Numbered from the stretch's first letter, positions 35,101 to 43,679 are shown. The stretch is 64,000 bases of DNA from Salidesulfovibrio onnuriiensis (GCF_008001235.1 NZ_CP040751.1:2339001-2403000), one strand, 5' to 3'. The notes: generated from the letters alone by a model not told the origin. A program made the numbers and translations.

Positions 35101-35540
35101 CCGGCGGAGATGGTGATGATATCATTATCGGTGGCGCAGGACATGATCATATCAATGCAGGCAAAGGAGATGACTCCATTGATGCCGGAGCCGGTAGTGA
35201 TGTTGTGCTCGGTGGTGAGGGGAACGACAGTCTTTATTACTATAACTCCGATGATGCTGTTCAAATTAACTTGGAAGCAGGTACTGCTGCTGGCGGCTAT
35301 GCCGAAGGTGACAGTATTTCCAGTGTGGAAAACGTCGAAGGCTCGATTTATGCCGACGAACTGACTGGGGACGTCAACGCGAATAAGCTCGCGGGCGGGT
35401 ATGGTGACGATACCATAAAAGGTGGCGCAGGGGATGACACGCTTTTTGGTGATGGAGGTTCGGATACGGCGGTGTTCGAGGGAGCTATCGCCGGACTATG
35501 TGATCACTCGCGAAAACGGCTCCATCTTGGTCGAGCATAA
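29118..35540 (+). CDS. Giant RTX protein, N-terminal part: lipase-like domain, Ca loops, RTX blocks, first propeller array
   Basis: The gene begins in a GTG/ATG/ATG cluster at 29115-29126. Counting from 29115: residues about 90-145 hold a class-3-lipase/Mbeg1-like core, with TLAFRGTDG (oxyanion region) and ITGHSKGG (nucleophile Ser142). EF-hand-like loops follow at about 575-750 (DLDNDGVEL, DIDGDGVID, DKDGDGIKDDGE). RTX nonapeptides (GGxGxDxLx) run from about 835 to 1460. A cadherin-like domain lies at about 1515-1595 and a seven-repeat array at about 1605-1980. The frame then hits an extra G at 35493-35494 and ends at 35540. With the extra base removed it continues into 35494-43098, giving about 4,660 residues. 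The first 1.3 kb is AT-rich, the rest GC-rich. Probably exported by a type I system. Confidence 0.88.
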   Translation: MDMNSYYSNAAFYMMSKASYFIENPGDKQTFSMSSLFLNSLQNNFGWSEVSSDRMKGFARMLDASGVSRERLDSAGVQFNVFQNPEGVYTLAFRGTDGEWADLKADGVLALNIIPEAGKLAASVALIAQEYFGKLIITGHSKGGYEGEIGSAVTGAPCIVFDSPGIRNELSQLRFIKHQLIGNSELDVSNIVNFINDTAVSSMNLSQFYPVPYGATSYLLNRLQTNDHVGKVVHYTEGRSWYDSFKAFFSVEQHGINNFSQIKGSLTEHLNLNYVTSSFDSMGCDYGIDFDSNAGRLQPYNYIAKIVDAYNRKHGTNISWKEFAENNGLEIVKWADGSEHVLFQPDQPTGNTSSDVCFVSRSEAEQIAILNGHINYNDYSTQNWNLDSGDYTGSVMVRTEDRDVFYKNDTLSTFASSDFIPDINFGFDEINNFKAGSIAMGLGPWAQGLFASNLVAINPTYNVTDPSVRDNWLYESWQEQNAEWGTAAGEAATWWNNVLGDSSVWSTSYESVNTTLELSSSIHEEPNVTKPTNIPGGNSSGNGFNSREKSFSERFGRFYYSDGVGGYNFPAFMFPIVIDLDNDGVELTELDESNVFYDMDDDGYREKTGWVAPDDALLVIDIDGDGVIDQAKEVAIKLWSEEAKTDLDALRIMFNTNNEGASKDRFDAADEQFDKFYLWQDSNQNGISEEGELTSLADAGLEGIDVSVPGASDDFTLWEDKDGDGIKDDGELTGDGGKLIEDVGKNISLRDVKIDWIGESKGRAYDTIFKYSAAGMKRDEIDGGYLINVEDSDVQLTVRELTDESGVTMDLHEAGADVVYAAKGDDHLFTTGISGVVMDGGDGDDTLEGSNGSNWLKGGKGSDVFKGGSGSDVLFVDAEDKVENIDGGAGNDVAWVSSKEAVNFELDKMNLEAAYGNEGDDTFTSSGDVGIQVHGGKGNDLLHGGSGGDLLVGGEGQDILQGNAGDDTLFIDSSDDLNMVDGGDGEDALFVYDTKAVNIDMAALNVEIAKGNAGDDVFYTTGTGGISVNGHDGNDTLTGGAGDDAFVGGKGDDLLRGNAGNDRMDGGAGDDTLEGGRGDDMYVFGYGKGTTTIINSGKEDEEQDIVWLTDDVSINDLEMARDKDDLVVSLKDSEDKLILRDWYLGEKHRVNALLLSDKDADNPEGVFILDDKNNKITLKDDRSWNIFTMDGNDKLTSRSGDDYIDGGVGNDTLAGAAGDDSLVGGIGNDSLDGGDGKDFLSGGTGMDTLTGGRGSDVLAGGLGKDTINAGDGNDIIEGGEGPDVIDGGADTDSIIYQNSNYGVEVDLAAGTGLGGSAEGDKISNVENVFGSDHADKLTGNDEANILSGARGDDTLIGGKGDDTFFGGRGADSMVGGEGIDLVSYDLSSNGVIVDLGAGAGAGGDAENDVFEGIENVIGSEYDDVIHGDSGANLLSGGHGDDQLVGGDGDDSLYGGAGKDTAIYDGDSADYRLSLRDTRIIIENISTGEKDTLTDIEEIQFNDKVLKTEEFLPYARDGKVQYQEGDTDGITGTLADAGVTTVTYAVETGPEHGELAINADGSYTYVAEEGYLGKDSFTFKATDANGVINVGSMEVNMQTTQDGTEYTVNAYAANAQQEPAIAVLADGGHVVVWQDNQSRDGSGEGVFAQRFNAQGNKIGDSFQLNTSTSSTQYQVEVAALTGGGFVATWSCYSSGQYEIRGQQYDNEGNKVGSEFQVNTSTSGQQRESEICALNGGGYVVVWQDEGGNDGSSWGVYGQRFDSEGSKVGEEINVSTYDLNSQCRPDVTSLSDGGFIVTWASSFNGTTGSDVYCQRYDAQGKQVGTEFIINTYWAAQEDYPTIAELSDGGFVVTWVNNNGQDGSGEGIFAQRFDANGVKVGDQFQVNTFNSSTQWRPDAVGLADGGFVIAYESYGQDGSRYAVCAQRYDQDGNTVGTEIRLNQGTSDYQQMPSLAAREDGSFVATWHTCHEGNWNISARHFAATDQIVEGSYGNDVLTGGDGDDIIIGGAGHDHINAGKGDDSIDAGAGSDVVLGGEGNDSLYYYNSDDAVQINLEAGTAAGGYAEGDSISSVENVEGSIYADELTGDVNANKLAGGYGDDTIKGGAGDDTLFGDGGSDTAVFEGAIAGLCDHSRKRLHLGRA
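33927..35060 (+). repeat. Seven-repeat array A (probable beta-propeller)
   Basis: Seven units of about 54 residues with the pattern P-x-V-x-x-L-x-DGGFVVxW, then G-V-Y-x-Q-R-F-D-x-x-G-x-x-V-G-x-E-F-x-V-N-T. Confidence 0.85.
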
Positions 35541-38500
35541 GGCCAGCGGTGAAACGGACACCCTCCATAGTTTTGAAAATCTTCAGTTTAGTGACAAGAC
35601 CTTCAAAATTTCCGAGGCAGGCTATGCCGTGGACGGAGCAATCTCCCTGATGGCCAACAATGCCGACGGCATCTCTGGGACTTTGGCCGACAGCCAGGCC
35701 GATAGCGATGCCGCCGCAGTTGCCTATTCGTTAGTCCAGGGGCCGGAACACGGGGAACTGGTGATCAACTCCGACGGCACCTACTCCTACAAGGCCACAG
35801 ATGGCTATACAGGTACGGACACCTTTACCTTCAAGGCCGTCACCACTGACGGCGTGGCCAACGTGGGCAGGATGTCCGTGGATGTGAAAGCAACCGAAGT
35901 GAGCAGCGAATACCAAGCCTCTACTAACAAATCCGGGCAGATGGATCCTGACATCACTGTTCTCAAAGACGGCGGCTATGTCGTAGTCTGGTGCGATGCC
36001 AGTAGCCGTGACGGTTATGGTAATGGGGTCTACGGGCAACGCTTTGATCGCCACGGCAACAAAGCCGGCCAGGAATTCAACCTGAGCTCGATGGATTTCA
36101 ATGACCAGCTGTGGGCCAAGGTTACCGGGTTAGAAGACGGTGGTTTTGTCGCAACATGGGCGTCGTATGGTAACGATGGAAGCAACTATAGTATCCAGGG
36201 GCAACGCTTTGATTCCGCCGGAAATTTGATAGGCACGCAGTTTCAGGTCAATACCACGAATAAGAATCAGCAACAGGAGCCTGTCACTCACTCCCTCGCT
36301 GACGGCGGATTCGTGATTGTCTGGCAGGACTACGGCAACGATGGAAATGGTTGGGGCGTTTACGGCCAGCGCTACGGTACTGACGGACAGAAGGCCGGTG
36401 AAGAGTTTAAGGTTAACTCCTACACAAAAGATGGCCAGTACATGCCCGACGTGACCAGCTTGGCGGACGGTGGGTTTGTCGTGTCATGGACGTCCAATAA
36501 AGAGGGGACTTATAACGTCGTGGCCCAGCGCTACGATGCCGAAGGCAAGGTCGTGGGCGAGGAGTTCATGGTCAACACTTATTTGGCAAGTGAAGACAAC
36601 TACTCCAAGGTTACCTCCATGGCAGACGGTGGATTCGTGGTGGTTTGGTCCAACAACGGCCGTGACGGCAATAGCTATGGCGTTTACGGTCAGCGTTTCG
36701 ACAAGGACGGAAAACATGTTGGCGATGAATTCCAGGCCAACACCCATACTAACTCCAGTCAGAATGTCCCGGATGTCGTTGGCCTTGCAGACGGCGGTTT
36801 TGTCGTCGCCTGGCAGTCTCATCTCATAGATGGCTCCGACTACGGCATCTGCATCCAGCGTTACGACAAGGACGGCGCTAATGTGGGAGAGGAAACCCAA
36901 GTCAATGAGTACACTGTCAGCACCCAGGATAAACCGGAGTTGGCTGCTCTCAGTGACGGCGGTTTTGTGGTGGTTTGGGAATCTTTCATCGGCGGAGGGC
37001 AATGGCAGATTCGCTCCCGGTATTACCCGGCAACCCATGCATTAATCGACGGCACGGATGGCAACGACGTCATTACTGCCGGCGATTATGACGACACGTT
37101 GATCGGTGCAGCAGGCCACGATTTCCTGGATGGAGGCAAGGGGAACGACAGCATTGACGGTGGGCTGGGGGCGGATACCATCAATGGTGGCGAAGGTTCG
37201 GATACCGTTACCTATGCTGCTTCTGAAGAAGCCGTGAAGGTAGACCTGTTGGCTGGCGAAGTCTCCGGTGGCCTGGCTCAGGGCGATACCCTGACCAATG
37301 TGGAGAACATCGTCGGCACGGACCATAACGACACCCTCATGGGTGACGCAGCCGCCAACGAACTCTTCGGCGGCAAGGGCGACGACACTCTTGCCGGCGG
37401 AGCGGGTGACGACGTGCTTAAAGGCGGCGAAGGCAACGACGTTGTCGTCTACGTCGGAGCAATGGCCGACTACCTCCTCATTCGTGATGGCGATTTCATC
37501 ACTGTAGAGCATGTGGCCAGCGGCGAAAAGGACATCCTCACCGGCGTGGAGTCTATTCAGTTCAGCGACACCCTTTTTAATATCGATGGATTCGCTCATG
37601 CCACGAAGGATGGCATCTCCATACGGCCCGGCGATGCGGATGGAATTCAAGGAACCTTGGCTGGTAACAACTCCACAGGCGTGGTCTATTCGTTGCTCCA
37701 GGAACCGGAGCATGGCGTCCTGACTCTCAATGCAAACGGTATCTATACCTATGTTCCCGCAGCGGGCTACACCGGTTCGGATTTCTTCAGCTTTAAAGCC
37801 GTCAATGCCACAGGCGTTGTCAGCACGGGAAGCATGACCGTGGACGTGAAGGCCGCGACTGAAACCGAAGCTGTCACGGTAGAGGGCGGCGAAGGTAATG
37901 ACGTGCTCATGGCCGGTGACTTTAATGATACTCTCAAAGGCTTGGGAGGCAACGACTACCTGGAAGGAGGCAAGGGCGATGACTTCCTGGACGGCGGCCT
38001 GGGCGGCGACAAGCTTCAAGGGGGTGAAGGGACCGATACCGTCACCTACAAGGCCTCCGACGATGGCGTGCAAGTAGACCTTTTCACCGGTGCCGCCACA
38101 GGCGGGTATGCTGCGGGCGATACCTTCGTTGACGTGGAAAACGTTATCGGCTCTCAGTTCTCTGACGCCATCATTGGCAACGACGGAGCCAACCTGCTGG
38201 ACGGCCTTTCCGGGGATGATACCCTTCTGGGAGGTCTTGGCAGTGATACCCTGCACGGTGGCCAAGGTATGGATACAGCCGTGTTCCGCCACATTATTGC
38301 TGATTATGCAGTCGTTCGCGACGGCGAAGTGGTTACGGTGGAACACAAGATTTCCGGCGACAAGGATACTTTGACCGGCATTGAGTTCCTGGAGTTCGCG
38401 GATACTACGGTTGCGGTTGCCGAATTCGGTTATGCCTTCGACGGAAACATCATTCTTCAACGAGGAGATGCCGATGGTGTGACCGGATCTTTGGCGGCGC

Positions 38501-41500
38501 CGGACACTATGGGTATCTCCTATGAACTGGTGAGCGGCCCGGTCCATGGTGTTGTGGATGTTAAATCCGACGGTTCCTTCTCCTTTGTTTCAGCGAATGA
38601 CTACGTGGGGCAGGATTCGTTCAGCTATAAAGCCGTGGATGCCAACGGCATCACAACTTTCGCAAACATGGTTGTGGATATCCGTCATGACCATGTCGGC
38701 GAATATGAAGTCAATACCCATAGGCCGGGCCCACAAGAGGAGGCTTCCATCACAACATTGGTGGATGGTGGTTTCGTTATTGTTTGGCAAGACGCAAGCG
38801 GACAAGATGGAAGCGGCTACGGTGTTTATGGGCAGCGCTATGATAGTAGGGGTGGTAAACTTGGCGAGGAGTTTGCCCTGCATTCCATTACGGCAAGTGA
38901 TCAGGCCCACCCGCATGTGACAGCCCTTGCCGGTGGTGGCTTTGTAGCTGTCTGGGGCTCTTGCGCTGTTGATGGTAGTGGCTACGGAATTTGTGCCCAG
39001 CGTTTTGATGCCAGCGGGAATAAGGTTGGCGAAGAGTTTCAGGTCAACACCTATACCGCTGGTGAACAGAATTATCCCTGTGTGGCTGGCCTTGAAGATG
39101 GCGGGTTCGTCATTGCTTGGGATGAAAGAAACGGCTTAGACGGCAGCAATTCCGGTGTTTACGCCCAACGCTATGACGCGGAAGGCAATAAGGTCGGAGA
39201 TAATTTTAATGTTCCTGATCACCTAGGGGATAGCCAGGAGAAATCCAAAATTATCGGGTTATCCGATGGTGGCTTTGTTGTTGTCTGGCAGAGTGCCCAT
39301 GATCAGGATGGTTCCGGCTGGGGCACCTACATGAAGCGGTACGACGTAAATGGAGATGCGGTCGGAACCTCCGTCAAGGTGAACGAGTACTGGAGCAGTT
39401 ATCAGTATCAGCCTGCGGTTACCGAGTTGAACAATGGTGGAGTTGTCGTCACCTGGACCTCCAACCGCTCGGGCAGCAATGGTGAAGGAATTTTTGGCAA
39501 GCGCTATGACAAGGATGGGAACCCGCAAGGCGGTGAGTTTCAGGTCAATACTTACAATAATTCCACCCAGTGGCAGTCCGAGGTGACAGCACTTACAGAT
39601 GGCGGTTTTGTCGCGGTCTGGGCCTCCTATGTTCAGGATGGAAGCGGCTACGGTGTTTACGGTCAGAGGTTCAATGCTGCTGGTGACAAAGCCGGCACTG
39701 AATTTCAGGTGAACTCACATGTTGGAGACCGGCAGTGCCTGCCTGTAGTTACCCCCTTGGATAACGGAGGTTTTGTGGTCGCGTGGCAGTCCATAGACGG
39801 TTCTGATGAAATCAGGATGCGTTTGTTTACCGGCTCCAATCAGGTAATGGAAGGCTCTATCGGCAATGATTTCATTTCCGGCGGCGACGGCAATGATACT
39901 CTTTCCGCAGGTGCTGGCTTCGACAAGCTCGAGGGCGGGCTCGGCGATGACAACATGTCCGGCGGTGCCGGTGCGGATGTCCTGGATGGAGGCGAAGGCA
40001 TAGACATGGCCTCCTATGTTGGTTCCGATGCGGCGGTGAACATCGATCTAGCTGCAGGCACTACAGAAGGCGGTCATGCCAAAGGTGACATTCTCATCAA
40101 CATCGAGAACTTGACCGGTTCCGATCATGACGACGTGCTTATGGGCAATGCGGCCGGCAATACCTTGGACGGCGGTAAGGGCGATGATACGCTCTTTGGC
40201 GGCGGGGGATGCAATAGCTTGGTTGGTGGTGATGGTTTAGATGTGGTCCGTTTCTCGGGGGCTGTGTCAAACTACAGCGTGACCCTGACTGAAGGTGTTT
40301 TTACTGTACAAAACAAAAACACCGGAACGGTGGACACCCTCTCTAGTGTGGAAGTGCTGGAGTTCATTGACACCACAGTCCATGTGGACGATTTGGTTGC
40401 CGCAGGTGAGGGCCGGGTCACCCTAGTTGAGGGAGAGGCCCCACTGGCTGGAACCTTGGCCGACGAGAAATCCGCGAGCGTTAAGTATGAAGTGATCACC
40501 GGGCCTGTTCATGGCGTGCTGGTCCTCAATGAGGACGGTTCCTATACCTTTCAAGCCGACGAGGGTTTCAGCGGTACCGATATCTTTACCTACAAGGCTG
40601 TGGATGCCAATGGCATTATTACAACCGGGACCATTGCCGTTGATGTATTCGCTTCGCAAAACGGTGTGGAATACGCTGCCAATTCATACATCCCGGGCAC
40701 CCAACGCAGAGTGTCTGTTTCGGGGCTCAAGAACGGGGGGTACGTAACCGCTTGGCATGACGAAAGTGGGCATGATGGAAGCAATATCGGCGTCTTTGGG
40801 CAGCTTTATGACAAACATGGTGCAAAAGTTGGCACCGAGTTCCAGCTTAATACGCAGGACAACAATTCTCAGAACCATCCCTCGGTGGCCTGCTTGGAAG
40901 ATGGTGGTTTTATCACAACTTGGGCCTTGGGCCGGGCAGCCGGACATCTAAATGTTATCGCCGCCCAGCGTTTTGATGCTCAGGGTAACAAGGTCGGCAG
41001 CGAATTCGAGGTCTGCGACGAACGGGGCGACTGTTTAGAACCTTCGGTATCTGGGCTTTCTGGCGGTGGTTTTGTTATCACATGGTATAACTCTACTGTT
41101 GATGGTGACAGCAATGGTATCGTAGCCAGATGCTATGACTCCAATGGGACTCCTGTAAGCGATGCTTACATAGTGAATACTTACACCTATTCAGCGCAGA
41201 ATCAGCCAAAAGTAACCTCGCTTTCGCATGGCGGTTACGTTATTACCTGGGCCTCTAACACTCAGGATGGCAGCTGTTATGGCATATACTGCAAGGAATT
41301 TGACGCCAGTGGCAATGCTATGACTGGTGACATACGGGTCAATTCATATATTGCCGGGGATCAGCATGTTCCCGATGTTTGTGCCATGGGAGACGGCAGC
41401 TATGTCATTGTCTGGCAGGATGCTGGCAAGGATGGAAGCAGCAATGGCATTTATGGCCAGCGATTTGGCGCCAACGGTATAAAACTTGGCAGCGAGTTTT

Positions 41501-43098
41501 CCGTGAACACATACATAACCTCCAGCCAAAGCGAAGCAAGCATTTCCGCGTTGCCTGACGGTGGGTTTATCGTAACATGGAATTCCAATGGCCCGGACGG
41601 GAGCGGTTACGGCATTTATGGTCAGCGTTTTGATGCTGATGGCAACAAGCTCGGAACCGAATTCCGCATTAACGACAACGTAAGCGGTGATCAGCTGTAT
41701 TCGGAGGTCTCCGTACTCAAAGACGGCAGCATTGTGGTGGCCTGGGAGTCTGCTGACAACGGGACTTGGGATATCAAATCCAAGCTGCTGGCGGCTTCCA
41801 ACCGTCACTTGGCCGGAACCGAAAACAACGATGTGCTGGCCGGTTTTGCTGGCAGCGATACCCTGGTGGGTCTCGGCGGTCGTGACAATCTGGTTGGTGG
41901 CGCAGGTAATGACAGTTTGGACGGGGGTAACGGTTCTGATACTCTGATAGGTGGTACGGGTAAAGACGTCATGGATGGCGGTCAGGGTACGGATACTGCC
42001 GTATTCGCAGGAGAAAAGGCCGACTACGAGGTCGTGTTCGGCGAAACAGCCACCACCGTAAAGCACATTGATACTGGCGATATCGACACCCTGGTGAACG
42101 TTGAATATCTCCAGTTTGACGATCAGACCGTGGAAGTCACTACGACCATCGATGTCTCCGACCCTGAGGAAAGTCCCTACGGCACTGAGGTGGCGGACAT
42201 TCTTCAAGGCACGGATGCCACAGACCGTTTGTTCGGCCGTGGCGGTGGAGACATCTTCTACGGCAAGGACGGAAACGATTGGCTTTACGGCCAAAAAGGC
42301 GATGACACCATCCACGCCGGTGCCGGTGCAGACCGTGTCTTCGGGCACGACGACAATGACGAACTGCACGGCGATGACGGCGACGATATGCTGTACGGTG
42401 GACTTGGTGACGATTTTATCGATGGCGGCAGCGGCGATGATTCCATCATTGGCGGTCTCGGTGCGGACACCCTCGACGGTAGTTCCGGAAACGACACTAT
42501 CACCTATACCTCATCCTCTAGTGGTATCAGTCTAGATCTTGGTACAGGATTCGGTTCTGCTGGCGACGCTGAAGGCGATGTGGTCAGTAATGTGGAGAAC
42601 GTATTCGGTTCCTACTTTGGCGACACCATTTCCGGATCTGCAGCAGACGAGCACCTAAGTGGCCTTTCCGGTGACGATGTACTTACGGGCGGTGAAGGTA
42701 CTGACTTCCTTAACGGCGGTGCTGGCAACGACACGTATCTGTTCAGCTCAGGTGACGGGGCTGATGACATTCAGGATTCAAGTGGCAACGATAAGATCAT
42801 ATTCGGAGAAGGTTTAACTGAGGGTGAATTGTGGTTTAGCCAGGAAGACAACAATTTAACTATTGGAGTAATTGGCACTGAAGACAAGCTTACTGTTTCT
42901 GATTGGTATGCTGGCGATGAAAACCGTATTGAAGAATTCACATTGAGCGATGGAAGCATTCTTATGGCAGGCCAGGTGCAATCCCTAGTGGACGCAATGT
43001 CGGCCTATACTCCGACTGGCGCTGGAGTTCTGACCGTTCCCAACGAAATTCAGGATGACGTTCAGAACATTATCGCAACGAATTGGCAGAAGTCATAA
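35494..43098 (+). CDS. Giant RTX protein, C-terminal part: propeller arrays B-D, RTX blocks, type I secretion end
   Basis: This is the in-frame continuation of the gene at 29118 after removing one G; it resumes at GAC TAT GTG (DYVITRENG) in the next frame, which stays open to 43098. No ribosome site was seen for a separate start. It holds four cadherin-like domains (35620-35890, 37610-37850, 38440-38690, 40400-40650), three seven-repeat arrays and RTX blocks (37060-37430, 37880-38270, 39850-40220, 41815-42760). The C-terminus has the haemolysin-related domain (LWFSQEDNNLTIGVIG, then KLTVSDWYAGDENRIEEF) and ends IIATNWQKS, as in type I secretion substrates. Likely surface adhesin or toxin; no transporter genes are nearby. 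Confidence 0.88.
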   Translation, partial: DYVITRENGSILVEHKASGETDTLHSFENLQFSDKTFKISEAGYAVDGAISLMANNADGISGTLADSQADSDAAAVAYSLVQGPEHGELVINSDGTYSYKATDGYTGTDTFTFKAVTTDGVANVGRMSVDVKATEVSSEYQASTNKSGQMDPDITVLKDGGYVVVWCDASSRDGYGNGVYGQRFDRHGNKAGQEFNLSSMDFNDQLWAKVTGLEDGGFVATWASYGNDGSNYSIQGQRFDSAGNLIGTQFQVNTTNKNQQQEPVTHSLADGGFVIVWQDYGNDGNGWGVYGQRYGTDGQKAGEEFKVNSYTKDGQYMPDVTSLADGGFVVSWTSNKEGTYNVVAQRYDAEGKVVGEEFMVNTYLASEDNYSKVTSMADGGFVVVWSNNGRDGNSYGVYGQRFDKDGKHVGDEFQANTHTNSSQNVPDVVGLADGGFVVAWQSHLIDGSDYGICIQRYDKDGANVGEETQVNEYTVSTQDKPELAALSDGGFVVVWESFIGGGQWQIRSRYYPATHALIDGTDGNDVITAGDYDDTLIGAAGHDFLDGGKGNDSIDGGLGADTINGGEGSDTVTYAASEEAVKVDLLAGEVSGGLAQGDTLTNVENIVGTDHNDTLMGDAAANELFGGKGDDTLAGGAGDDVLKGGEGNDVVVYVGAMADYLLIRDGDFITVEHVASGEKDILTGVESIQFSDTLFNIDGFAHATKDGISIRPGDADGIQGTLAGNNSTGVVYSLLQEPEHGVLTLNANGIYTYVPAAGYTGSDFFSFKAVNATGVVSTGSMTVDVKAATETEAVTVEGGEGNDVLMAGDFNDTLKGLGGNDYLEGGKGDDFLDGGLGGDKLQGGEGTDTVTYKASDDGVQVDLFTGAATGGYAAGDTFVDVENVIGSQFSDAIIGNDGANLLDGLSGDDTLLGGLGSDTLHGGQGMDTAVFRHIIADYAVVRDGEVVTVEHKISGDKDTLTGIEFLEFADTTVAVAEFGYAFDGNIILQRGDADGVTGSLAAPDTMGISYELVSGPVHGVVDVKSDGSFSFVSANDYVGQDSFSYKAVDANGITTFANMVVDIRHDHVGEYEVNTHRPGPQEEASITTLVDGGFVIVWQDASGQDGSGYGVYGQRYDSRGGKLGEEFALHSITASDQAHPHVTALAGGGFVAVWGSCAVDGSGYGICAQRFDASGNKVGEEFQVNTYTAGEQNYPCVAGLEDGGFVIAWDERNGLDGSNSGVYAQRYDAEGNKVGDNFNVPDHLGDSQEKSKIIGLSDGGFVVVWQSAHDQDGSGWGTYMKRYDVNGDAVGTSVKVNEYWSSYQYQPAVTELNNGGVVVTWTSNRSGSNGEGIFGKRYDKDGNPQGGEFQVNTYNNSTQWQSEVTALTDGGFVAVWASYVQDGSGYGVYGQRFNAAGDKAGTEFQVNSHVGDRQCLPVVTPLDNGGFVVAWQSIDGSDEIRMRLFTGSNQVMEGSIGNDFISGGDGNDTLSAGAGFDKLEGGLGDDNMSGGAGADVLDGGEGIDMASYVGSDAAVNIDLAAGTTEGGHAKGDILINIENLTGSDHDDVLMGNAAGNTLDGGKGDDTLFGGGGCNSLVGGDGLDVVRFSGAVSNYSVTLTEGVFTVQNKNTGTVDTLSSVEVLEFIDTTVHVDDLVAAGEGRVTLVEGEAPLAGTLADEKSASVKYEVITGPVHGVLVLNEDGSYTFQADEGFSGTDIFTYKAVDANGIITTGTIAVDVFASQNGVEYAANSYIPGTQRRVSVSGLKNGGYVTAWHDESGHDGSNIGVFGQLYDKHGAKVGTEFQLNTQDNNSQNHPSVACLEDGGFITTWALGRAAGHLNVIAAQRFDAQGNKVGSEFEVCDERGDCLEPSVSGLSGGGFVITWYNSTVDGDSNGIVARCYDSNGTPVSDAYIVNTYTYSAQNQPKVTSLSHGGYVITWASNTQDGSCYGIYCKEFDASGNAMTGDIRVNSYIAGDQHVPDVCAMGDGSYVIVWQDAGKDGSSNGIYGQRFGANGIKLGSEFSVNTYITSSQSEASISALPDGGFIVTWNSNGPDGSGYGIYGQRFDADGNKLGTEFRINDNVSGDQLYSEVSVLKDGSIVVAWESADNGTWDIKSKLLAASNRHLAGTENNDVLAGFAGSDTLVGLGGRDNLVGGAGNDSLDGGNGSDTLIGGTGKDVMDGGQGTDTAVFAGEKADYEVVFGETATTVKHIDTGDIDTLVNVEYLQFDDQTVEVTTTIDVSDPEESPYGTEVADILQGTDATDRLFGRGGGDIFYGKDGNDWLYGQKGDDTIHAGAGADRVFGHDDNDELHGDDGDDMLYGGLGDDFIDGGSGDDSIIGGLGADTLDGSSGNDTITYTSSSSGISLDLGTGFGSAGDAEGDVVSNVENVFGSYFGDTISGSAADEHLSGLSGDDVLTGGEGTDFLNGGAGNDTYLFSSGDGADDIQDSSGNDKIIFGEGLTEGELWFSQEDNNLTIGVIGTEDKLTVSDWYAGDENRIEEFTLSDGSILMAGQVQSLVDAMSAYTPTGAGVLTVPNEIQDDVQNIIATNWQKS
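35908..37035 (+). repeat. Seven-repeat array B
   Basis: Same seven-unit pattern as array A, each unit about 54 residues; the last unit is shortened to its first half, as expected for a closed propeller. Confidence 0.85.
38701..39837 (+). repeat. Seven-repeat array C
   Basis: Seven units with the DGGFVVxW and GVYxQRYD motifs; preceded by a cadherin-like domain and followed by RTX repeats, as for A and B. Confidence 0.85.
40668..41799 (+). repeat. Seven-repeat array D
   Basis: Seven units; more diverged, with several Cys substitutions (for example IYCKEFD and VARCYD). Same flanking domains as the other arrays. Confidence 0.83.
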
Positions 43099-43123
43099 AA
43101 GACATCTACTTGAACCTTATAAG

Positions 43124-43149
43124 AAAGGCCGCCCCTTTAGGCGGCCTTT
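43124..43149 (+). terminator. Terminator of the giant RTX gene
   Basis: aaaggccgc/gcggccttt stem with eight-base loop, followed by ctcatttc; 25 bases after the stop. Confidence 0.75.
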
Positions 43150-43379
43150 CTCATTTCTTAACTCAATAACTAAAGACAGAAGTTGCCCTACTTCTTTGAT
43201 CTGGATATATTTTGGGATTCCCCTTTCACTGTTGACGAGATGCCTGATGGCAACGCTGACTATTATACCCAGTCTTTAACCTCTTTAGATATATTCATGA
43301 CTGCAAATTTGTTTGACGAGGACTTATGTAAGGGCATCGCTTCGATGCATGAGAATTTCTGTTAGCTGCAAGGATATCA

Positions 43380-43508
43380 TACGTTGTAAGAGAAGTGGGT
43401 CCACTTCTTTACTAACAGGTTTGTGGCCTTTACGGCGAACTCGGGCAACATATTGGTTTTTATTTTTCCCCTTAGTGTTTAGGAATTCTTTTTCCAAATC
43501 GTGGTCAT
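43380..43508 (-). pseudogene. Decayed integrase N-terminus (arm-binding domain)
   Basis: On the minus strand AAGGAG precedes ATG 43508, which starts MTTIWKKNS and hits a stop after nine codons. In the next frame an open stretch reads KNKNQYVARVRRKGHKPVSK, typical of the N-terminal DNA-binding domain of tRNA-targeting tyrosine recombinases. After about 30 residues the similarity is lost, and no catalytic domain remains in the island. The place, next to tRNA-Leu and inside the repeats, fits the island's former integrase. ORFs on the plus strand here (43183-43567) are not recognised. Confidence 0.6.
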
Positions 43509-43577
43509 GGGGTGCTCCTTATGGGAGTGATTTTAAGCCATGGTGTCACTGTGTTGTCAATTTGTAGGGTGCAAAAA

Positions 43578-43610
43578 AAGAGTTTACGGAAATTCAACTC
43601 GTAAACTCTT
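43578..43610 (-). terminator. Terminator downstream of tRNA-Leu
   Basis: AAGAGTTTAC/GTAAACTCTT perfect ten-base stem, followed on the minus strand by TTTTTT-rich sequence. It was brought in by the island; the original tRNA terminator is probably that at 26962-27000. Confidence 0.75.
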
Positions 43611-43617
43611 AATTTTA

Positions 43618-43679
43618 TTGGTACCCGGGACGGGAGTCGAACCCGTACAGTGTTGCCACCGAGGGATTTTAAGTCCCTT
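43618..43679 (-). repeat. attR: 62-bp direct repeat within tRNA-Leu
   Basis: The second copy of the 27010-27071 repeat, here part of the intact tRNA gene. Confidence 0.92.

Noticed and set aside
33000..42700. CRISPR-like repetition in the RTX region
   Set aside because: The repeats are coding, of about 27 and 160 bases, and diverge at synonymous positions; no constant repeat with unique spacers.
43183..43365. 60-codon plus-strand frame starting at TTG
   Set aside because: No ribosome site or family; overlaps the region of the integrase relic. Could be a remnant but not supportable as a gene.
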